From assembly GCF_020283565.1 (NCBI RefSeq), contig NC_060059.1, forward strand, positions 36,510,338 to 36,574,337: a DNA stretch of 64,000 bases. Direction: 5' to 3'. Positions 1 to 10,444 of this stretch are shown here, one piece after another. Below the pieces are notes generated by a model. The model was not told where the DNA came from. It searched no databases and saw only the letters and a program-made list of their open reading frames with translations. A program made the position numbers and the translations under genes. Source of the DNA: Trifolium pratense (Eukaryota; Streptophyta; Magnoliopsida; Fabales; Fabaceae). Numbering within the stretch: the stretch's first letter is position 1; each line of letters begins with the position of its first letter.

Positions 1-2073
1 TCCTATAGTTGTTGAGAAACCTTATAGTTCCCACCCTACATTCCCACATTAGTTGTAGTCCCATCCTACATATCCTTAATATCATGAATCATAGTTGTAA
101 ATTGTGGTTGCAGCCACTGTGATTGAGGGCATTTCTTACATTATCAACTCTCCATCACTTTAAAATATCTCTAATCCTTTTTAAACACCCCCTAAAATCT
201 ATGATCAGAAGAAAAAGGAAGCTAGAAAAATAATTTGTGTGAGCACTATGTAGCCTGTTGCATCCTGATGTGGTGTAATGCGGCTGTTGTGCCCACTACG
301 TTACTGAGTTACAATGTGGGTTTTACTGTGATTTACGATCACAGCACAGTTGCAGACACTGCCGCAATCTTAATATTGTCGCTGCATCACGTGATGCAGT
401 CCACAAGGCAATCCAAACACCTTTCATATCCAGGGCTTTCGATAAAACCTCTCTTGGCACTCTCCTTATTATACGCCTTTTTGTAAAATCAACGGAAAAA
501 ACATGTATGGTTTTTATCCCTTCAATATTGCTCTATCACTTGTCCAAGTTCACAGACCTTTATCGCTTACTGTGACAGAACAATCTGCTGTAAATCCCTC
601 TAATATTGGATTGATTGGTTAAAATAAATTCAAGGAGACTTCTATACATCAGTCTGTCTTCTCTGACAATTTAAGGCTGCTAAGTACTCCCATTTTCTTT
701 TTATTCCTTTAAAATATAATACTGTTACAATTTGACAGTCGTTATATTGTAAATATATATGACCATCTAAGAAATAAATGGCTTTTAATTGAGCAAATTT
801 TGATCTCCTAAAATCTGAATACTGATAAATTCACATTAAGTGATTGTCTTAATAATATACTGTATAAGTAACTGTTCTAATTTAAACACTTCAAATCTGG
901 CCAACATTACCAAGATCACAACATCAATAGTATGTAATATCATATCACGCAATTGAAAGTCTACCTGGAATGATTTTCTGAAGTCCCCAACTGTTGTAAA
1001 CCATAAGCCTTGCTCCAATTTACATGTTGTAGGCCCTGATCACAGAGCAGTTGCTTTTGTTTTATTTGATTCAGCCAACTTTCCTGAAATTATGAACCAG
1101 ACAAATCCAGATTTAGACGAAGAGAAAGGGAACCAACTTTGTTCTTGGTAATTGTATATCCCAAATCACTGAAATGAGCCACGTAAATTTGAATCTTCCT
1201 CGGTAGCCAATACCACCATGAACATCACTAGTATCCACCCTTACCAAAGGAAGGAGATAGTTCTATAAAATCTAAATAAGCAAGATTTTAATCAATGCAT
1301 GTACCTTGGCATTTTCAAACTTGTTGTAGTATAATTACCATTCCTATGAAGACATATGACTATTTCAACCAGCATTAGTAGGGGACGTTCAACTTGATTT
1401 TTTGTTTTTGTTTTCTGTTGACATGTTGCCATTAATACTTACAAATATGTTACTTAGTTTTGATTCTATTTCCTTAATTTTTCTAATGGTGAAAACAAGA
1501 AAAGTTTTCATCCTTTGCTTCGTAAACAATCAAAAACAAGAATCAGAATGAAAACACAAAGTGACGCTATGTAACTATGTTTTACAACATACAATCTGAA
1601 AACGCAACGAACATAGAAAACAAACCAAACACAGCCTTATGCGTTTTTGCACTCACAAGTTGTTTTTCTTCTTCTGAAAGTGCTTCATCCATATGATCAA
1701 TCAAAGCAGTCCATCTTGCCTAATGCAATTCTGCTATTTTGCTAGTTGAAAGTCCTGCAGGAAATTTCATACCACAAGGATCGTAATTTTGGTTATCTCC
1801 AAACTCCTATGACATTTGGAAAAGCAACTCAGTAGTGATTACAGATCGAACTTTCCGCCTACTGCGACGCAAAGCTTTTGGAAAAGCAACTCAGTAGTGA
1901 TTACAGATCGAACTTTCCGCCTACTACGACGCAAAGCTGCAAGTATAGAGAAAAATACATATTTTGACAAGAGAAATTTTCCAATACATGACATCTATCT
2001 ATTACTAGCCTAATACATCAGTCCATCCCTAGCTTTCGAGCCAAACAATATAAAAGAACAGATCCCTTCCATT
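1..2073. repeat. Left copy of a segmental duplication (partner 12405-14922)
   Basis: Base-by-base reading shows this stretch matching 12405-14922 in the same order with scattered substitutions and indels. Both begin with the same run after 'gttgagaaac' and end near the shared motif 'gccaaacaatataaaaga'. The window opens inside the duplication, so its true left end is outside. Relative to the partner, this copy lacks about 100 bp near 1640 and about 200 bp after 1950. Positions 1-790 hold only the downstream flank of the duplicated gene, including a small repeat also seen at 12485-12945. I see no gene there. Confidence 0.85.
795..1938 (-). pseudogene. Truncated copy of the 13338-16767 gene
   Basis: Read on the minus strand, this copy keeps counterparts of exon 5 (near 1680-1938), exon 6 (about 970-1088, encoding a peptide starting ESWLNQIKEKQ in the intact partner) and the short last exon (about 795-832). 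Exons 1 to 4 are missing, including the 1.08-kb central exon and the short exon encoding ASQWLELLHQD. The exon-5 counterpart also carries a 62-bp tandem duplication (1815-1876 and 1877-1938) that spans the splice acceptor. With no promoter-proximal exons it cannot make the full protein, so pseudogene is the safe call. Transcription from a nearby promoter cannot be excluded. Confidence 0.75.
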
Positions 2074-2539
2074 TATATATGTAAAGATTAAAGGTTTTTG
2101 AATAATCAAGAATGATAAAATCGGCAGCCCATCATTGTTCCCGACATGTATCAATTATAAACCAAATGGGGCAAATATGTTGGAATGAAATTTCCAATAA
2201 GCAGCAGAAGATTGAAGATTCTTAGGACATAACATGTTTCCTCAATCAAGGTTTCTTGTTTTCAAGCAGAAGATTGAATATTCTTGACTAGTCAAAATTG
2301 AAAAAATGTGTATCCCAACAAGAATCAATGCAAATATATTAGAATGGAAGTTCCAAAATTACAGTATAGCAAAGGAAAAAGTTAATCTTTCAAAATAGTG
2401 GGATCAAACAGGATCTTGGGACAAAATACTTTTTGCTCAATTAACAAGGTTCTTTCTTTTTTCTCAAGCAGATGATTGAATTTCAAGCAAAAGATCGCAT
2501 GTTCTTGACTAAATAAAAAATGGGTATAACAACATGTAT

Positions 2540-3335
2540 CAATAGGCTAATCAATCCAACACAAGGAAGCACTTCCTTTTGCATTTGCATAATCACTTCA
2601 TATTGTAGTTGCAAAATTGCATTTAGGGACTAAGCGTCACCAAAGCACAATAGATAATATCCAACAATTTTGGGCCACCAAGACAATCCCTTATATTATG
2701 AATGAATTTTATATTAAAATTGCATTTAATTAAGGCAACAACTAGGTTTCACGTTAAGGCATCATCCAACATTTTTGGGCCACCAAGACAATCCCTTACA
2801 AAAGTCATGGAACAAAGTATATCCATCTTATTGTCGAATTTGGAGAGAGTGAGTTCATGTATACCACATACCACTAGTGACAGTTTCACAATTAGGATCA
2901 TAAAAAGATAATAGACACCATCCCCATTTTGAATAAAATTTCATATTAAAGTTGATTTGCTTTGAAAAGCCACCATCCAACTTTTCTATTATGAATAAAG
3001 AATTCATAACGCATTTTCCTCATTGAAGCATCCATCCGTTACAAAACTTAACATTAGGGACACGAGTCATTAAGTTCATAATGCAAAATCATTTCTAATT
3101 GAATTTAGGGACTAAGGGTCCTCAAAGCAGAATATATATCCATTCATGCGTTATTATGAATAAAAATTCATAATTTTTTTTAATAGAAATCAGACACCAA
3201 TTGCTTAGCAATTAAGGCAACAACCAGCTTTCACATTCAGGGACTAGGGTCATTAAGTAAATTATCCAGCATTTTTTGGGCATCAAAGCAGACATATATA
3301 TCAGATAACTTGTATGAACACCTGCTTATTGTATT
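2540..3335. repeat. Amplified block, copy X
   Basis: First of three local copies of a roughly 700-bp AT-rich block (others at about 4850-5545 and 6500-7215). Shared landmarks in order are 'tagggactaag', 'ccaccaagacaatcccttac', 'atccatcttattgt', 'cacaattagg' and 'tcataattttttt'. No reading frame persists across the copies, so it is not coding as far as I can see. The stretch just before it (2074-2540) contains looser relatives of the flanks of copies Y and Z, for example the 'tataaacc' to 'caaatatgtt' segment. Confidence 0.8.
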
Positions 3336-3339
3336 GTAT

Positions 3340-4489
3340 CTTACGATAGGCTGCTGTTGCTAATGACAACAGTTAACAACAGTCAAAAATATGTTGTGCA
3401 TCAAAGAGAAGGAGCATGTAAATCATTCGTAGTTTATGACGAAACATAATATATAGAAATATAGATAAATAAATGAAATGATAAAACCATTGACCAAATG
3501 GAGGAATGAAATGGCCAAAGTCAATACCAGACTTTGTCCTCGGTGTCCGACTTACAAAAACTCAAAATAATAAGTATTCAGTATCAAAGGAAGTCGTATG
3601 GAACATTTAGTTATATATATAACAACAAAAATATTCAGAAAGTTTTAAGAAGTTTCCTGGTGTTGAAGAGGAAGTTTTGAGATGTTCATCAAGATATCAG
3701 GTGCCAAATCTTCCTTTACCTAACCAAAATGCATGCGCATTAGATTGTCTCCACAACCTCCATGTTAAGCATTCAATAGCAGAAAGTGAATGTGTCTGTT
3801 TGTGCGCGCAAACTTGGTTTATTAAAACAGGAAAATAAATTTCTAAACAAGTCTCAGCATTGCGTCAAAAAAAAAAGTCTCAGCTCTACTATCAATTATT
3901 AGCCAAGTGCTTAAACAGGAATTATGAGTATCAAATATTGCACTATAACCGCTAAATAGTAATATATTAATAACAAAACAAACAAGCACTTAAATAATGA
4001 TTAAGAAACCTTTGCATTAACACGTTGAAAAGCCATCTCTATATAGACAATGCAAAAATATTCCTTATCATCGGAGCAGCACCAGATTCCAAATAAAATT
4101 TCCACAACTCACTCAAAGGCAAACCAACATCAGACTGAAGCTTCATTCTCTTGTTCACGTGACTCAAAATCTCAAGAACCTGTCATAAATACACAATTCC
4201 GTAAACTTTCACCATACAGCTTCTCCATCAATTTGAAACCACAATTTCAAAAACAGAAAATCACATCAAAATAGAATGAAATAAACTGCGCAAAACCGAT
4301 GAACAAGCACGTAAACACTTCGTCTATGAAGCACGACACACCGACACTACTGACACGTCAACACCAATCATAATTTGAGAAAGTGACACTACTGACACGT
4401 AAACACTTCATCTATGAAGCAACAGCAGCAGCAAACATTTTTGACAGCTGTTAACTGCTGTCATTAGCAACAGCAGCATATCGTAGTGA
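3340..4489. mobile_element. Terminal-inverted-repeat element carrying gene fragments
   Basis: The two ends are inverted copies of each other over roughly 55-60 bp. The left end (3341-3400) starts 'ttacgata' and runs through 'ctgctgttgctaatgac'. The right end (4424-4489) contains the reverse complement, 'gtcattagcaacagcag', ending 'tatcgtagtg'. The element sits between block copies X and Y. Inside are two decayed ECM29 exons (3641-4179) and, near the right end, short 'gacactactgacacgt' repeats related to those at 20850-21150. I could not find a convincing target-site duplication, so the superfamily is unresolved. Long terminal repeats with captured exons resemble Pack-type elements; a CACTA-like end is an alternative. 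Confidence 0.6.
3641..4179 (-). pseudogene. ECM29: ECM29-like proteasome-adaptor gene fragment
   Basis: Two exons can be read on the minus strand. Exon A (4179 down to 4010) encodes VLEILSHVNKR, then VGLPLSELWKFYLESGAAPM and, after a one-base shift in a T run, FCIVYIEMAFQRVNAK, followed by a GT donor. Exon B (3719 down to about 3641) encodes VKEDLAPDILMNISKLPLQ and then QHQE before a stop. This order matches what I recall of the N-terminal HEAT-repeat region of plant ECM29, the protein that tethers proteasome core and cap. The frameshift, the premature stop and the absence of the rest of a protein of about 1,800 residues make it a dead fragment. Its position inside inverted repeats implies capture by a transposon (inference). 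Confidence 0.75.
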
Positions 4490-4849
4490 TAAAAATGGGT
4501 AAGGTTCTACCTTTTTCAGTTACTAAATCCAAGACTTACATTGATAACTATCAACAGATACAAATTTCATCATATAAAGCTATCTGATTCTTATACCAGC
4601 AGCAGCACCCACCAAATTTCATCATATTTCACAATAGGTCTGCAATAAAATAAACTAGCAGATACAACCTCATTACGGTTTCCTCCATTGATTGCAATAC
4701 AAGCATCCTTATATGGCATAAGTTGTCTGCATAATGCCATATACCAAATAGATGTTATAAGAAATAGTTGACTCCAAAGAATTGGTTTCTTTGTACTTTG
4801 CTTCAATTGATTCGTTTCTTCCTTAGAGAATTCCTATGAAACCCTCGTC
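4490..4849. other. Spacer with an unassigned short frame
   Basis: Between the TIR element and block copy Y lies a minus-strand open stretch (4591-4806) that can be read as a peptide of 71 residues with no match I recognise and no flanking splice logic. It may be another decayed gene scrap like those on either side. Nothing else is visible here. Confidence 0.3.
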
Positions 4850-5990
4850 AATAGGCTATCATCAATCAAATACAAGGAAGCGCTTCCTTTTGCATTTGCA
4901 AAATCACTTTATATTGTAGTTACAAAATTGCATTTAGGGACTAGGGTCATCAAAGCACAATAGATAATATCCATGCTTTATATAAAAATTGCATTTAAGG
5001 CAACAACTAGCTTTCACATTAAGGCATCATCCACCGTTTTGGGCCACCAAGACAATCCCTTACAAAAATCATGGAACAAAGTATATCCATCTTATTGTCG
5101 AATTTGGAGTTAGTGAGTTCATGTATACCATACCACTAGTGACAGTTTCACAATTAGGGTCATAAAAAGACAATTGACACCATCCACATTTTGAATAAAT
5201 TTTCATATTAATAAAGAATTCATAATGCATTTTCCTCAAAGGTCATGGAAGCATCCGTCCGTTACAAAACTTATTAAACATTAGGAACAAGGGTCGTTAA
5301 GTTAATAATGCAAAATCACTTCTAATTGCAGTTGCAAAATTGAATTTAGGGACTAAGGGTCATCAAAGCAGAATATATATCTATCATGCATTATTATGAA
5401 TAAAAATTCATAATTTTTTTCAATAGAAAAGCAGACACCAATAGAGACCATTGCTTGTGTAGCAATTAAGGCAACAATTAGCTTTCACATTCAGGAACTA
5501 GGGACATTAAGTACATCCAACATTTTACTCTATCGTCGTAATTGAGGCATCTATGATCCATCCGTTACAAACATCAACTCCAACGGTCAAATTTAGGGTT
5601 ACTAAGGCAATATACTCCACCCCTTTTTCAGATAATGAAAAGAGATTCCATCACATAATGATTCACGGTCTTATAGGGTTTTTATACCCTTTTAAATTGG
5701 AAATCCACCATCGTTCCCAACATGTATCGATTATAAACCGGAAGGGGCAAATATGTTAGAATGAAAATTGCAAAAACGGGTGAAACTCGCTTATCGTGAC
5801 AAACAAAAAACTGTCTTTTAAGGTTCTTTTGGGACAGAACAGAACACCTTTTGCACAATTAAGGTTGTTTTCTTTTTTTCAAGGAGAAGATTGAATGTTC
5901 TTGAATGATCAAGAATGAGAACAATGGGTAAAGTTGTACTTTTTTCAAGCAGAAGATTGAATGTTCTTGACTAAATAAAACAATGAAAAA
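4850..5990. repeat. Amplified block, copy Y with 3' extension
   Basis: Second copy of the local block, followed by an extension (5546-5990) that also follows copy Z. The extension contains one single copy of the minisatellite unit, starting at 5811 (ctgtcttttaag). Copy Z carries nine units at the equivalent place, so the array grew from this kind of single-unit ancestor. No coding capacity is apparent. Confidence 0.8.
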
Positions 5991-6246
5991 AAGGATATTT
6001 CGATGAAAATTGCAGCAAATGTTTATCTTTCAACCTCAGGGTCTCGGCACATAGCATATCAGTTTCTTTTGAATGTCGTTCAAAAAATTGTGTTTGATTA
6101 TCTAATATCCCATGAGGCTGAGACTCAAACAATTATTACGAAGAAAAATATATATAAACAAGGAAAATTGATACATGACAAAATTCAACAATATAACCTC
6201 CACTCATGAAATCAAAACATAAAAAACTGAGTCGAGAATCATATAC

Positions 6247-6430
6247 CTCTTGATCTGACTTTTCCTTTTCAAATTTGGGATAAAAAGTGGCTCTGATTCT
6301 TGCACGAAGCCACATCAACACCAACACCTGAACCATCAACCTTCCCTTTACCCACCAGCATGCTTTCAATTTCAGTTACAGTCCTCCACTAACAGTTCCA
6401 TGAGATTTCGGTTTCCAAATCACCGCTGAA
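6247..6430 (-). pseudogene. RNL: Plant tRNA ligase gene fragment
   Basis: Read on the minus strand in three shifting frames, the segment gives VIWKPKSHGTVSGG, then VTEIESMLVGKGKV and VGVDVAS, then RIRATFYPKFEKEKSDQE followed by a GT donor. As I recall the family, these blocks occur in this order near the N terminus of plant tRNA ligase (RNL), the enzyme that seals tRNA halves after intron removal. Compared with that protein, a segment between VDVAS and RIRATFYPKF is missing, and there are a stop codon and frameshifts, so this is a relic. It lies between amplified-block copies Y and Z. I judge the family assignment likely but made from memory. Confidence 0.65.
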
Positions 6431-6499
6431 CCTGAACACCGCAATGTTCAACAATAAAAGGTTTTCTATTTCTCGAGCAGAAGATTGAATTTTATTGAA

Positions 6500-7440
6500 A
6501 AATCAATTCATCATATTGTAGTTGCAAAATTGCATTAAGGGACTAGGGTCATGAAAGCACAATAGATAATATTCATGCCTTATATTATGAATGAAATTTT
6601 ATATTAAATTTTCATTTTAAGGCAACAACTAGCTTTCACGTTCAAGCATCATCCAGCATTTTTTGGCCACCAAGACAATCCCTTACGAAAATCATGAAAC
6701 AACGTATATCCATCTTATTGTGGAATTTGGAGTTAGTGAGTTCATGTATACCATACCACGAGTGACAGTTTCACAATTAGGGTCATAAAAAGATAACAGA
6801 CATCATCCACATTTTGAATAAAATTTCATATTAAAATTGCTTTGCTTTGAAAAGCCACCATCCAACTTTTTCATTATGAATAAAGAATTCATAATGCATT
6901 TTCCTCAGGGGTCATTGAAGCATCCATCCGTTACAAAACTTATGAAACATTAGGGACAAGGGTCATTAAGTTGATAAAGCAAAATCACTTCTAATTGCAG
7001 TTGCAAGATGGAATTTAGGGACTAAGGGTCATCAAAGCAGAATATAAATCCAATCATGCATGATTATGCATAAAAATTCATAATTTTTTTAATAGAAAAG
7101 CATACACCAATAGAGACAATTGCTTGTGTAACAATTAAGGCAACAACTAGCTTTCACATTCAGGGACTAGGGACAATAAGTTCATCCAACATTTTACCCT
7201 ATGGTCATTGAGGCATCTATGATCCATCCGTTACAAACATCGATTCCAATGGTCAAATTTAGGGTTACTAGGGCAATATACTCCACCCTTTTTCAGATAA
7301 TGAAAAGAGATTTCGTCACACAATCATTCATAGTCTTTTCTACCCTTTTAAATTGGAAACCCAACATGTATCGATTATAAACCGGATGGAGCAAATATGT
7401 TAGAATGAAAATTGCAAAAACAGGTGAAACTCGCTAATCG
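6500..7440. repeat. Amplified block, copy Z with 3' extension
   Basis: Third copy of the block (6500-7215) plus the same extension as copy Y (7216-7440). It runs straight into the minisatellite array. Copies Y and Z are closer to each other than to X in the parts I compared by eye, suggesting they arose from the later duplication. Confidence 0.8.
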
Positions 7441-8470
7441 TGACAAACAAAAAACTGTCTTTTAAGATTCTTTTGGGACAGAACAGAACACCGTTTGCAC
7501 AATTAAGTTGTTTTGTTTTTCTCAAGCAGAAGATTGAATATTCTTGAATGATCAAGAATGAGAAAAACAAAAAAAAACTGTCTTTTAAGATTCTTTTGGG
7601 ACAGAACAGAACACCATTTGCAGAATTAAGTTGTTTTGTTTTTCTCAAGCAGAAGATTGAATATGAGAAAAACAAAAAAAACTGTCTTTTAAGATTCTTT
7701 TGGGACAGAACAGAACAGAACATGGTTTGCACAATTAAGTTGTTTTGTTTTTCTCAAGCAGAAGATTGAATATTCTTGAATGATCAAGAATGAGAAAAAC
7801 AAAAAAACTGTCTTTTAAGATTCTTTTGGGACAGAACAGAACATGGTTTGCACAATTAAGTTGTTTTGTTTTTCTCAAGCAGAAGATTGAATATTCTTGA
7901 ATGATCAAGAATGAGAAAAACAAAAAAAAAACTGTCTTTTAAGATTCTTTTGGGACAGAACAGAACACCGTTTGCACAATTAAGTTGTTTTGTTTTTCTC
8001 AAGCAGAAGATTGAATATTCTTGAGTGATCAAGAATGAGAAAAACAAAAACACTCTCTTTTAAGATTCTTTTGGGACAGAACAGAACATGGTTTGCACTA
8101 TTAAGTTGTTTTGTTTTTCTCAAGCAGAAGATTGAATATTCTTGAATGATCAAGAATGAGAAAAACAAAAAAAAACTGTCTTTTAAGATTCTTTTGGGAC
8201 AGAACAGAACACCATTTGCAGAATTAAGTTGTTTTGTTTTTCTCAAGCAGAAGATTGAATATGAGAAAAACAAAAAAACTGTCTTTTAAGATTCTTTTGC
8301 GACAGAACAGAACACCATTTGCAGAATTAAGTTGTTTTGTTTTTCTCAAGCAGAAGATTGAATATGAGAAAAACAAAAAAACTGTCTTTTAAGATTCTTT
8401 TGCGACAGAACAGAATACCATTTGCAGAATTAAGTTGTTTTGTTTTTCTCAAGCAGAAGATTGAATGTTC
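7441..8470. repeat. Nine-unit minisatellite
   Basis: Tandem units begin at about 7455, 7578, 7682, 7809, 7932, 8053, 8176, 8279 and 8382, each starting with ctgtcttttaag (or a close variant) and containing gggacagaacagaac and ttaagttgttttgt. There are two length classes. Long units run about 121-127 bp. Short units run about 103 bp and lack an internal segment of about 20 bp around 'ttcttgaatgatcaag'. The minus strand shows repetitive open frames, but unit lengths are not consistently multiples of three, so I treat these as by-products rather than a gene. Confidence 0.9.
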
Positions 8471-9229
8471 TTGAATGATAAAAATGGGTAAAGTTGTAAT
8501 TTTTTCATGCAGAAAATTGAATATTCTTGACTAAATAAAAAAAATGAACAAATGGGTATTTGAATGAAAGTTGCAAAATTACCGTTAGCAAACAAAAAAG
8601 TTAATCTTTGAAAACATTGGTACCAATTACCAATACCAAACAAAGAAAAGGGTCATGTGATAAAAAGAACAACTTTCCTCAATTAAGGTTTCTTTTGTTT
8701 TGTTTTTATGAAGCAGAAGATTGAATGTTGCGTTAACAATGAAGAATGAGAAAATGGGTATCTTAATCTGAATCAACATGCTGCAAATATGTGTGGAAAG
8801 AAAGTTGAAAAAATTACCGTTGCAAACATCGAAAGAGATCGAGCATAGCAAAGCAGTATATTGATCCTTGAGCGACCCACCCAACACCAATAATTAATTC
8901 CACAATGTGTGCGTGTGGAATTTCTTGTTTCACTCTTTTCTTGTCTTGAAGAAGAAAGAATGAGTTTTTATATTGTTTTCTTGAAGTAGCGTAAGATTGA
9001 AGCACGCACGCGTATATATATATTTCACAAATAAAATAATAATAATCCCTTTGCTTAACGGGCCGCATATTTTAGGGTTGTTACTAGTTAAAAAACAGTA
9101 ATTTTTTTTGACACAGTCATTTTTTATATTTAATAGTAGTAATTTAGAATTATTTTTTTCACAAATAATAATTTAGAGATTACTTTATTTTTTTGTCAAA
9201 TAGCCTAGTGGTTATAAATTTCACCTTAC
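8471..9229. other. Flank of the amplified region
   Basis: This stretch repeats degenerate pieces of the block flanks ('agattgaatgttcttga', 'gaaagttgcaaaattacc') up to about 8830, then turns into unique AT-rich sequence. A minus-strand segment around 8822-8890 could be a first exon ending at a GT donor near 8820, but I cannot assign it to a protein. No other feature is visible. Confidence 0.4.
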
Positions 9230-9237
9230 TGTGGATA

Positions 9238-9431
9238 AAGATGTCAAAGGGGCGGCCTGGGGGGTCAGGTCATATAAAGGGGTTGACCCGGTCCGGCCCG
9301 TTAAACTTCATGGTCCGGCCCGCCTAACCTAGTCCGATAAGTTCCGGCCCCCTTTTTTGAAGCCCGGTATGTGTAAAAACACAGGACTAATGGGCTGACC
9401 CGATATCCCGACTCGTTTTTACAGTTCTAAC
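9238..9431. mobile_element. hAT-type MITE, GC-rich
   Basis: A 194-bp segment rich in cggcccg motifs stands out from AT-rich surroundings. It is bordered by near-identical 8-bp repeats, tgtggata (9230-9237) and tatggata (9432-9439), the length typical of hAT target-site duplications. Its ends are imperfect inverted repeats (left 'gatgtcaaa', right the complement of 'tttttacagttct'). There is no coding capacity, so it would move only with a helper transposase. Confidence 0.6.
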
Positions 9432-9565
9432 TATGGATAAGTGGAATGACTTAGGTTTGAACTCCAGCCCCCCTGCATATATAGCTCATTGAAACGGAGA
9501 TTATTATAGCTTTTAAAGATTGTATAGTTTGTTTATTGTAAACAAAAATTATTTTTTTAAGGAAA

Positions 9566-9739
9566 ATGTTAAACAGTGCCCCGGGGCACTGGTTAAGCAT
9601 GTTAAAATAGAAATTTTGTCTCGAAATGCGTGCATTCAATGCTTCAAAAGTACAAAAAATTGTTTTTTCAATATAAATTTTATTTTTTATTTCCTTTTTA
9701 AGTATGCTTAACAAGTGCCCCGGAGACACTGTTTAGCAT
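9566..9739. mobile_element. Small MITE with 40-bp inverted repeats
   Basis: The left end begins 'atgttaaacagtgcccc' and the right end is its imperfect reverse complement ending 'cactgtttagcat'. The arms align over about 40 bp, including the ccggggcact core. The interior is AT-rich and non-coding. I found no clear target-site duplication. Confidence 0.75.
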
Positions 9740-10060
9740 ACCTTTTTTTAATAAAATAACCTTCAACTTTTAACTTCTCTCTCCTTTCTAAACTTTAGTT
9801 AGGTCCATTAAGCTATTTTTCTTTATATGCACTGCACCCTTGTTTCATTCGTCAGGTTTTATCCTCCATTAAATTTTTCTGATAAAATTTTTAATGAAAC
9901 AATTGTTTATGTTTGTTCTTCATTGCAATTTTGAATACTAGTAATATTTTACTTTGAGGTGTTGATATTGTACCAACCATCCAAAATTGCATTCATAAAA
10001 AAGATGTTCTTTCAATTCCCCTTCTAACACACCAAAAATACGTGGTTAAATCAAAATCAT

Positions 10061-10441
10061 ATGGGTCGTTTTGTCATGGCGGAGACTACTTGGATGGAAG
10101 GGAATTTGTCTATCTTGGAAGGTGAATCAATAGCAGTACTCAATGCTTTAGAGGCTTTGGGGCAAAGAGGATTTTCTCATGTTATTATTGAGTCGGATTC
10201 CAAAAGTGTGGTCGATGCAACTCATCATTTACGCGCCGGCAGTTCTGAGTTTAGTTTACTTATTAATCACATCAAAAATGTTTTGATTTGTAACCCAAAC
10301 TTCATGGTTAAGTTTATTAAGCGGCAAGCGAATATGGTTGCTCATTCTCTTGCTCGAGCGGCCATTTCTTGGCCTCGCCGCTGTCATTTTGAATCTCTAC
10401 CACTTTGTATTACTACTTTATTGAATAATGAAATGATATAA
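10061..10441 (+). pseudogene. 5'-truncated LINE: RNase H domain
   Basis: An open frame of 126 residues reads GRFVMAETTWMEGNLSILEG, then a central block with VIIESDSKSVVDATHHL and a C-terminal FIKRQANMVAHSLARAA. This is the type-1 RNase H domain found at the end of plant non-LTR retrotransposons: the E in LEGE, the D in ESDS and the downstream VAHSLAR block fit. A stop is followed within about 20 bases by a run of ten A residues. The upstream reverse transcriptase is absent, as expected for a 5'-truncated LINE insertion. An independent host gene is unlikely because no introns or upstream exons are visible. Confidence 0.8.
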
Positions 10442-10444
10442 ACT

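Noticed and set aside
7400..8273. Long minus-strand open frames with a repeating cysteine-containing peptide
   Set aside because: They are the translated minisatellite. Unit lengths are not multiples of three throughout, frames break at short units, and no start or splice context exists.
7441..8470. CRISPR-like array
   Set aside because: Units are contiguous and similar along their whole length, with no unique spacers between short repeats, and the genome is a plant nucleus.
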